Source: Gemmatimonadota bacterium (GTDB lineage Bacteria; Gemmatimonadota; Gemmatimonadetes; Longimicrobiales; RSA9). Taken from it: DNA of 30,719 nt. Made by a program: the position numbers and the translations under genes. The notes under the pieces were generated by a model. That model was not told the DNA's origin and made no database searches. It worked only from the letters and a program-made list of their open reading frames with translations. Of this stretch, positions 23,144 to 29,181 are shown one piece after another. How positions within the stretch are numbered: position 1 is the first letter of the stretch; every line of letters starts with the position of its first letter. Where the stretch lies: contig JACQPS010000034.1 in NCBI GenBank assembly GCA_016207445.1, forward strand, positions 1 through 30,719, in the 5' to 3' direction.

Positions 23144-25301
23144 GGTCGCGAAGCTGAAGGACAAGGCGCGCGCCCACGAACAGAAGGAAGACTGGGCGAA
23201 GGCGATCGATCTCTACCTCGAGATCTTCCGCGCCGCCACCGATCAGGAGGAGCCGGAGGAGATCGAGCTCGCCCTCTACAATCGTGTGGGCGACCTGTAC
23301 CTGCGGTCGGGCAAGCCGGCCGACGCGGTCACGTACTACGAGAAGGCTGCGGAGCGCTACGCCGAGGATGGGCTGTACAACAACGCCATCGCGCTCTGCA
23401 ACAAGGCGCTGCGCTACCAGCCGGACCGCCCCTCCCTCTTCCACAAGCTGGGTCGGTTCAGCGCCGCGCAGGGGTTCCTGGTGGACGCCCGGCGCTGGTT
23501 CCTCGACTATGCCGGGCGCATGCAGAAGGCGGGTGCGGTCAAGGACGCGTTCCTGGCGCTCGAGGAGTTCGCGGACATCTCGGATGATCCCGAGATCCGG
23601 GAGATGCTGGGACGGCAGCTGCAGGCGCACGGCTCGATCCCGCAGGCCGTCGAGCAGCTCACGCGCGCATACACGCTACGGCAGCGCGCGAACGAATCGG
23701 CCAAGGCGGTTGCGCTCAGGGCCGAGATCCTGAAGCTCGACCCGAGCGCGGACCTGGCCGCCGCGGCCGCCGCCGCCGAGGCCCGCGCCGCCGCGCTCGG
23801 CGCCGCCGGATTGCCAGGGCTCGAGGACCTGCCGCCCGCGGCACCGGCGGCGGCCGCCCCCGCGGCCGCGCCCCCGGCCGCGAAGCCCGCGCCGGCGCCT
23901 CCGCCCGCCGAGCCCGAACCGGAGCCGCTCCCCTTGCTCGAGACGGCGCCGGCGGCGCCCGCCGCCCCGCCCGTGATCGAGGCGCTCGAGATCCAGACCG
24001 CGGCGGGCGCCGCCGGGCTGGGCGAGGCCGAGGCACCGGCCGGGCCCGAGCCCGAGCCGCTGCCCCTGCTCGAGCCGGCCACGGCCGCGCCAGAAGCGGA
24101 AGCGCCGCCCGAGCTGCCGACGCTCGAGCCGGCCCCGGCCGCGCCGGAAGCAGAAGCGCCGCCCGAGCCGCTCCCGACGCTCGAGCCACTGCCGACGCTC
24201 GAGCCAGCAGCCAGCGCCGAACCCGAGCCGCTCCCGCTGCTGGAGGGCGAGGCGCCTGCGCCGCCGCCGCCCGCGCGCGCCGAGCCCGAGCCGCTCCCGA
24301 CCCTGGAACCGGCGCCCGCTGCGCCGGCGCTCGCGGCCGCCGCGGCCGCGCCCGCGCTGGAGGATCGCGCGCCCGCGGTCGCGGCCGTCCCGAGCGCGGC
24401 CGAGTTCGCGGCCAGCGCGCGGACGCTCGCGGCCCGCGGGCAGGTGGCCGAGGCGATGGCGGAGCTCGAGCGAGGCGAGAAGGCGCTGGCGCAAGCCGGC
24501 CGCCTCGCGGACGCGATCGCGCTCGTCGATCAGGCCGTGGCGCTCGATCCCAACCAGGTGCGCACGCACCAGCGCCGAGTCGACTACGCAGCACGCCTCG
24601 GCGACGCTCGCGCGATCGTGCTGGCCTACCTCCAGCTCGCCGCTGCGCTTCAGCGTACCGGCTCCGGGACGAAGGCCGCCGCCGTCTACCAGCAGGTGCT
24701 CGAGCTCGACCCCAGCAACGAGGAAGCCGCCGCCGCGCTGTACGCGGGACAGACGGCTGCGGCCGGCGCGGCAGCGGGCGGCGCGACGGACTTCGTCGAT
24801 CTCGGCTCGATGCTCGAGGCGGAGGAGCCGTCCGGCAGCACGCGCTGGGTGGTGGCGGCACAGCCGCCCAGCGGCGATGAAGAAAAGGACCTCGCCGACA
24901 TGCTCGCGCAGTTCAAGGCGAAGGTCAGCGAGGAGGTCGGCGTCGATGATCCCGCGAGCCATTACGACCTCGGCCTCGCGTTCAAAGAGATGGGGCTGAT
25001 CGACGAAGCGATCGGCGAGTTCCAGACCGCGATGCGCGGCGGCGAGGAGCGCCTCAAGGTGTACGAGGAGCTCGGTCACTGCTTCCTGCTCAAGCAGCAG
25101 TACACGATCGCGGCCAAAGTGCTGAGTCGCGCGCTGCAGCTACCGCGCGAGGACGACTCCGAGCTGCTGGGCGTCTACTACCACCTGGGGCGGTGCTTCG
25201 AGGAACTGGGCCGGCCCGCCGAGGCCAAGGATGCCTACGAGCGAGTGCTCGCCCTGGACATCAACTTCCGGGACGTGCAGGAACGCCTCTCCCGCTTTTG
25301 A
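23136..25301 (+). CDS. Large TPR protein with Ala/Pro/Glu-rich repeat region
   Basis: The 721-residue product has three parts. Residues 1-205 are TPR helices (EDWAKAIDLYLEIFRAA, ALYNRVGDLYLRSGKPADAVTYYEKAAERYA, DGLYNNAIALCNKAL). Residues 206-410 are low-complexity Ala/Pro/Glu with repeated EPEPLPLLE or PEPLPTLEP units. Residues 415-721 return to TPR pairs, the last with KAKVSEEVGVDDPASHYDLGLAFKEMGLIDEAIGEFQ. No signal peptide or membrane segment is visible, so a cytoplasmic scaffold is likely. It overlaps ftcD by 8 bases but has no obvious tie to histidine use. The tail of the gene carries the promoter of the next gene. The 29182 protein has the same overall design. Specific function not recognised. 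Confidence 0.88.
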   Translation: MAKVAKLKDKARAHEQKEDWAKAIDLYLEIFRAATDQEEPEEIELALYNRVGDLYLRSGKPADAVTYYEKAAERYAEDGLYNNAIALCNKALRYQPDRPSLFHKLGRFSAAQGFLVDARRWFLDYAGRMQKAGAVKDAFLALEEFADISDDPEIREMLGRQLQAHGSIPQAVEQLTRAYTLRQRANESAKAVALRAEILKLDPSADLAAAAAAAEARAAALGAAGLPGLEDLPPAAPAAAAPAAAPPAAKPAPAPPPAEPEPEPLPLLETAPAAPAAPPVIEALEIQTAAGAAGLGEAEAPAGPEPEPLPLLEPATAAPEAEAPPELPTLEPAPAAPEAEAPPEPLPTLEPLPTLEPAASAEPEPLPLLEGEAPAPPPPARAEPEPLPTLEPAPAAPALAAAAAAPALEDRAPAVAAVPSAAEFAASARTLAARGQVAEAMAELERGEKALAQAGRLADAIALVDQAVALDPNQVRTHQRRVDYAARLGDARAIVLAYLQLAAALQRTGSGTKAAAVYQQVLELDPSNEEAAAALYAGQTAAAGAAAGGATDFVDLGSMLEAEEPSGSTRWVVAAQPPSGDEEKDLADMLAQFKAKVSEEVGVDDPASHYDLGLAFKEMGLIDEAIGEFQTAMRGGEERLKVYEELGHCFLLKQQYTIAAKVLSRALQLPREDDSELLGVYYHLGRCFEELGRPAEAKDAYERVLALDINFRDVQERLSRF
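23910..24311 (+). repeat. Protein-level degenerate repeat EPEPLPLLE in the TPR gene
   Basis: Between residues 259 and 392 the unit (A/P)EPEPLP(L/T)LE(P/T)AP occurs about six to seven times with variable Ala/Pro spacers. The DNA copies use similar codons (for example GAGCCGCTCCC), which suggests growth by repeat duplication. Confidence 0.85.
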
Positions 25302-25326
25302 CAAGCCGGATGGTCCGGTCTAGCTT
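25298..25326 (+). promoter_or_regulatory. Promoter for the polyprenyl synthase unit with spacer hairpin
   Basis: TTGACA (25298-25303) overlaps the stop codon of the TPR gene; a 17-base spacer and TAGCTT (25321-25326, continuing as TAGCTTTG) follow. The spacer contains CCGGA-TGG-TCCGG (25306-25318). Predicted start near 25333 leaves a 26-base leader with GAGAGAGG before the ATG. Confidence 0.78.
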
Positions 25327-25358
25327 TGGGCGCGTTCCGACCGGCCGGCAGAGAGAGG

Positions 25359-26345
25359 ATGCTTCGCACCGCACCGCCGAAGCTTTCCCAGATTCAGCGC
25401 CCGATCCGCGCACGGCTCGACGCCGTGGGCGCGGAGCTGCGCCGCATCGTCCTGACCGACTATCCACCCCTTGAGCACGTCAACGACTATCTCCTGCTCG
25501 TTCGCGGCAAGCTGTTCCGACCCACGCTGCTGCTGCTCTCGAACGAGGTGGGCGGGCGAGCACGCCCGGAAGCGGTGACGCTGGCTGCCATCGTCGAGCT
25601 CGTGCACCTGGCCACACTGGTCCACGACGACGCCGTCGACCACTCCGTCCTGCGCCGCGGCATGCCCACCGTGAACGCCCTCTGGAATCACCAGACGGCG
25701 GTCATTATGGGCGACTACCTCTACAGCCGTTCGGTTGCCGAGCTGGCGCAGCTCGGGCGCACGGATCTGATCCACGTGCTGTCGCGCGCCGCGAACGAGA
25801 TGAGCGTGGGCGAGATGCGACAGCTCGTCTCCTGTGACGCGCTCCGCTACACCGAGGAAGAGTACACCCAGCTGATCGCGTGCAAGACGGCGTCGCTCAT
25901 GTCGGCCGCCTGCGAACTGGGCGCGCTCGCCGGCCACGACGGCTACCGCGCGCCGCTCGCCCGCTTCGGCCATCACCTCGGCATGGCGTTCCAGATCGCG
26001 GACGACCTGCTCGACTACACCGAGACGGAGGCGGTGACGGGGAAGCCGTCCGGGCAGGACCTGCGGGAGCACAAGGTCACGCTCCCGCTCATCGCAGCGC
26101 TCGCCGCGATGGGGCCGGAACACCAGCGCGAGGCGGAAGCGTTCTTTGCCGACCCGGACCCGACCGACGATGGCATCGCCCGGCTCATCGCGCTCGTGCG
26201 CGAGCACGGCGGGCTGGAGTACGCGCGGCGGCGCGCGGAGGAGTACGCGGCCCGCGCGGAGGAGGCGCTCGCGCCGCTTCCCCCGGGGACCGCAGCGGAT
26301 GCACTCCGTGCCGCCGTCGCCTACGTCATCGACCGGCGGCACTGA
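25359..26345 (+). CDS. Long-chain polyprenyl diphosphate synthase
   Basis: A trans-prenyltransferase that extends allylic diphosphate with isopentenyl diphosphate, probably making the menaquinone side chain. The 328-residue product has the first Asp-rich motif DDAVD (residues 90-94), GKLFRP (50-55), the second motif DDLLD (215-219) and KVTLPL. Residues 4 and 5 before the first motif are Thr and Ala, small rather than aromatic, which in this family allows long products (IspB/HepT type, about C35-C45). ATG 25359 is preceded by GAGAGAGG; the frame is open back to a TTG inside the promoter, which I reject. The exact chain length cannot be read from sequence. Confidence 0.92.
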   Translation: MLRTAPPKLSQIQRPIRARLDAVGAELRRIVLTDYPPLEHVNDYLLLVRGKLFRPTLLLLSNEVGGRARPEAVTLAAIVELVHLATLVHDDAVDHSVLRRGMPTVNALWNHQTAVIMGDYLYSRSVAELAQLGRTDLIHVLSRAANEMSVGEMRQLVSCDALRYTEEEYTQLIACKTASLMSAACELGALAGHDGYRAPLARFGHHLGMAFQIADDLLDYTETEAVTGKPSGQDLREHKVTLPLIAALAAMGPEHQREAEAFFADPDPTDDGIARLIALVREHGGLEYARRRAEEYAARAEEALAPLPPGTAADALRAAVAYVIDRRH

Positions 26346-26375
26346 CGGCATGGAACCCGTTCGACGCGGGGCGGT

Positions 26376-26654
26376 ATGATGCTCGGGAACCGGCGGCGCA
26401 GCACCGCGCGCCTGGCCTGGATCCTCATCGTCGGGCTTTTCCTGGGTGCGCTGTTCAGCAAGCTGGCCATCGCCTACATGCCGGAAAGCGCCGCCCGCAC
26501 CTTCCTGACGACGTCGATCTCGGCCTCGCTCGGTCCGCTGTCGATCGATCTCGCGGCCGTCGCCTTCGCGATCGGACCGCTCACGATCAGCGTCAATATG
26601 CTGAGCCTGGTGGGCATCGTGCTGGTGATTCTCGTGCTGCGCTCCTGGCTCTAG
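26376..26654 (+). CDS. DUF4321 small membrane protein
   Basis: The 92-residue product has two hydrophobic segments: RLAWILIVGLFLGALFSKLAIAY (about 12-34) and LSLVGIVLVILVLRSWL at the end (about 76-92), with SLGPLSIDLAAVAFAIGPLTISVNMLS between. That arrangement matches DUF4321, a family of small membrane proteins of unknown function. Two tandem ATGs (26376 and 26379) are possible starts. It lies 30 bases after the polyprenyl synthase and 20 bases before tatA, so the three are probably one transcript. Confidence 0.85.
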   Translation: MMLGNRRRSTARLAWILIVGLFLGALFSKLAIAYMPESAARTFLTTSISASLGPLSIDLAAVAFAIGPLTISVNMLSLVGIVLVILVLRSWL

Positions 26655-26674
26655 CCTAACCCGGAGAGGAAGCC

Positions 26675-26938
26675 ATGCCTTTCGGCGGCCTGGGAATGTG
26701 GGAGGTCCTGCTCATCCTGCTCGTGCTCCTGCTGGTGTTCGGGGCCAGGCGGCTGCCGGAGCTGGGCAGCTCGCTCGGCAAGGGCATCCGCGAGTTCAAG
26801 CGGTCGGTGAAGGACATCGAGGGTGAGCTCTCGCGGCCGCTCGACGAGAACAACCGCGAGGTGCGCAGCGCATCCAAGCCGGCGGCCGTGCCGCCGGCGA
26901 GCGAGAAGCCTGCGGCCAGTGAGGGCGGGCAGCAGTAA
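26675..26938 (+). CDS. tatA: Twin-arginine translocase subunit TatA
   Basis: TatA oligomerises to open the path for folded Tat substrates. The 87-residue product has a short periplasmic end, one membrane helix (about 8-22), the conserved hinge Phe22-Gly23 in FGARRLPELG, an amphipathic helix (about 28-50, GSSLGKGIREFKRSVKDIEGEL) and a polar tail. GAGAGGAAG just before the ATG is a strong ribosome site. It is the only TatA/B-type gene in the window and so may serve both roles with TatC from 15751. Confidence 0.96.
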   Translation: MPFGGLGMWEVLLILLVLLLVFGARRLPELGSSLGKGIREFKRSVKDIEGELSRPLDENNREVRSASKPAAVPPASEKPAASEGGQQ

Positions 26939-26943
26939 ACGGC

Positions 26944-27084
26944 AGGGGTCAGGGATCAGGGGTCAGGGGTCAGGGGTCAGCAAGACGGATCAAGGAAGCT
27001 CAAAGCAGAGGCGCCCGGCGAGCGACGCTCGCCGGGCGCTTTCATCTTGGTCAGCTGATCCCTGATCCCTGACCGCTGACCCCT
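26944..27084. repeat. Inverted GGGGTCA heptad arrays between tatA and the foldase gene
   Basis: The left arm (26944-26980) has five tandem copies of GGGGTCA or GGGATCA; the right arm (27051-27084) carries the complementary TGATCCC and TGACCCC units. They enclose the terminator hairpin at 27011. The right arm runs into the stop codon of the minus-strand foldase gene (27083-27085). The two arms can form one long outer stem around the inner hairpin. Confidence 0.88.
27011..27044 (+). terminator. Strong intrinsic terminator after tatA
   Basis: GCGCCCGGCGAGC (27011-27023), loop GAC, GCTCGCCGGGCGC (27027-27039): a perfect 13-base stem, then TTTCATCTT on the plus strand. The minus-strand tail (CTCTGCTTTG) is less T-rich, so it may also serve the convergent foldase gene, but less well. 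Confidence 0.88.
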
Positions 27085-28927
27085 AATACGTCGCCCGAGC
27101 GGGCTCCTCCTGATCCGCCGCCTGACGCAGCAGCTGCTTGCGGTTGTCGACGATCTTCGCCTGCTCCTTGAGCGCGGCCAGAAACTGTGCCCAGCGCTCC
27201 TCCTGAAGGCTGGCGATGAGGCGCGTGCGGATGGACTCGCGCTGCTGCTCGAACTGCTGGCGGTCCGGCTCCGTGCGCTCGACCCCCTGCAAGATGAAGA
27301 GCGCGCCCTCCGCCTCGACCAGGCCGCTCACCTGACCGGGCCGGAGGCCGAAAGCAGCACCGATCGCGGCGTTGAGGCGGCCGAGGCCGGGCACGAAGTC
27401 GAGGCGCGTGAAGGGGCCGGCCTCACGGACGTCGAGACCACTGGCCTGCGCGACCTGATCGAGCGTCTGGCCCTGGCGGATGCGGTCGACGAGCTCACGG
27501 CCGAGCCGGCGGGCGTGCTCGAGCTTCTTCTGCGTGAGCAGGCGGTGACGGATCTCCGGCGTCGCCTCCGCGAGCGGCAGGATGCCCTCGGGTGTGCGCT
27601 CGACCAGCTCGAGCATGTAGAAGAAGGCCGGATTCTCGTCGTAGACCGCACTGACCTCGCCCGGCTCGGCTTCGCGGAAGGCCCAGTCCGCGCCATCGTC
27701 CACGCGGCCGAGGCCGGCCACGATCGGGAGCTCGGGCGTGAGCTCGGCGCTGCGAACGCGCAGGCCGAGGCGCTCTGCGGCCGCGGCCAGCGGCAACTCT
27801 TCGCCCAGCGTCTCGAGCGAGTCCGCCAGGACGAGGAGGGCGTTTTCGTTCTCCTCGGTGCGGCGGATCCGGACCAGGATGTGGCGGGCTTGGGCCTCGT
27901 CGTCCTTCCGGCTCTCGACCTCGAGGATGTGGTAGCCGTACTGCGTGAGCACCGGTTCGCTGACCTGGCCGATCGGGAGTGACCAGGCCGCCCGGTCGAA
28001 GGCGGGCACCATCTGACCGCGACGGAACTTGCCCAGGCTGCCCCCCAGCGCCGCGGACGCCGAGTCGGCGGATTCGCGCCGCGCCACCTCCGCGAAATCG
28101 GCCCCGCCGTCGATCTGCTGGCGGATGTTGCGGGCGCGCTCGAGTGCCGCGGCCGTATCCGCAGCAGTCGGCGAGCGATCGATCGTGACCAGACGGATGC
28201 TGGCGCGCGCGGGCCGCGCGAAATCGGCGCGCTGCGACTCGTAGGTGGCCTGGATCTCTTTGTCCGACAGGGCAATGGCGGCGTCCGCCACCAGCGTCTG
28301 AGGGTCCAGTGCGAGGTAGCGCACGCGCGCCGTCTCGCTGCGCTCTCGCCACATGCGCCACAGCTCGCCGTCCGGGATGTAGAGGCCGGCCGTCACTTGC
28401 TGATAGAGCTTGCTGCGTGGAATCAGATCGCGGTAGTACGCCTCGAGCTGAAACAGCAGCTGCTGGTCCACGGAGGGCGAGGCGAGGAACTGCTGGTACT
28501 TCGCGAGATCGAACTGTCCGTTCGTCTGGAACAGCTCGTTCTCGTAGAACTGCGGCGGCGGAGCGAAGCGGGCGGCCTGCCGCACCTCCTCGTCCGTGAC
28601 CGTGATGCCCCGACGGCGCAGCTCCTGCGCGACCAGCCGCTGCATCACCAGTTGCTCCCACGCGGCTTGCTCGACCTGCCGGTTCTCCGAGGCCGTCAGC
28701 GGATCCCCCTTCGCCCGCTGCTGCTCGTCGTACAGGCTACGGTAGGTGCGCAGGAACTCGTCGTACGAGACCGGCTCCCGGTTCACACGACCCAGCTCGC
28801 CGCCGCTCGCCTGGGCGCTGCTTCGGCCGCTCAGGTCCATGCCCCACTCGAAGACCATCAGGCCGACGAAGGCGACCGCCGTCACCAGCATGATGATCTT
28901 CATCTTGTCGCGCATTTGCTGCATCAT
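27083..28927 (-). CDS. Membrane-anchored parvulin-type foldase, PpiD/SurA-like
   Basis: The 614-residue product has an N-terminal membrane anchor (about 11-28, IIMLVTAVAFVGLMVFEWGM), a SurA-N-like chaperone region (about 40-235; GRVNREPVSYDEFLRTYR) and a parvulin peptidyl-prolyl isomerase domain (about 240-340; GGSLGKFRRGQMVPAFDRAAWSLPIGQVSEPVLTQYGYHILEV). A degenerate PpiC-like stretch follows (about 345-560). This is the PpiD layout: a periplasm-facing chaperone at the Sec exit. The start is ATG at 28927 (minus strand), followed directly by a second ATG. It converges with tatA, and its upstream region is shared with the divergent TPR gene. Its own promoter is at 28986-29014. Confidence 0.92.
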   Translation of the reverse strand: MMQQMRDKMKIIMLVTAVAFVGLMVFEWGMDLSGRSSAQASGGELGRVNREPVSYDEFLRTYRSLYDEQQRAKGDPLTASENRQVEQAAWEQLVMQRLVAQELRRRGITVTDEEVRQAARFAPPPQFYENELFQTNGQFDLAKYQQFLASPSVDQQLLFQLEAYYRDLIPRSKLYQQVTAGLYIPDGELWRMWRERSETARVRYLALDPQTLVADAAIALSDKEIQATYESQRADFARPARASIRLVTIDRSPTAADTAAALERARNIRQQIDGGADFAEVARRESADSASAALGGSLGKFRRGQMVPAFDRAAWSLPIGQVSEPVLTQYGYHILEVESRKDDEAQARHILVRIRRTEENENALLVLADSLETLGEELPLAAAAERLGLRVRSAELTPELPIVAGLGRVDDGADWAFREAEPGEVSAVYDENPAFFYMLELVERTPEGILPLAEATPEIRHRLLTQKKLEHARRLGRELVDRIRQGQTLDQVAQASGLDVREAGPFTRLDFVPGLGRLNAAIGAAFGLRPGQVSGLVEAEGALFILQGVERTEPDRQQFEQQRESIRTRLIASLQEERWAQFLAALKEQAKIVDNRKQLLRQAADQEEPARATY

Positions 28928-28985
28928 GGGCTTGCTGCTCCCCGCCGGCGTCGGCGTGGAAGTTCAGGAATCCGCGAAGCTTACA

Positions 28986-29014
28986 AAGCTAACCTTTCGG
29001 GCAGCCGCTTTCAA
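28986..29014 (-). promoter_or_regulatory. Promoter for the PpiD-like gene
   Basis: Read on the minus strand: TTGAAA (29014-29009), 17-base spacer, TAGCTT (28991-28986) continuing as TAGCTTTG. The predicted start near 28979 gives a leader of about 52 bases. No convincing hairpin lies in the spacer. Confidence 0.75.
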
Positions 29015-29103
29015 CCGCGGGAGGACGAAGGCGAGCGTGAGATCGAGGGCGAGGTCGGGTCGTCCCCCCGTCTTCGCCTGGGGCGTGTACGCCCCAGAAC
29101 CGG

Positions 29104-29133
29104 TTGACACCCGGGCGAAGCGCGGCCTATCTT
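29104..29133 (+). promoter_or_regulatory. Promoter for the second TPR gene
   Basis: TTGACA (29104-29109), 18-base spacer, TATCTT (29128-29133). The predicted start near 29140 gives a leader of about 42 bases, with GGAG about 8 bases before the ATG at 29182. It diverges from the PpiD-like promoter about 90 bases away. Confidence 0.78.
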
Positions 29134-29181
29134 GCAACCTACCCCTCGCATCATCTGCGTGTTTCTGCTGGAGTTGGACGG

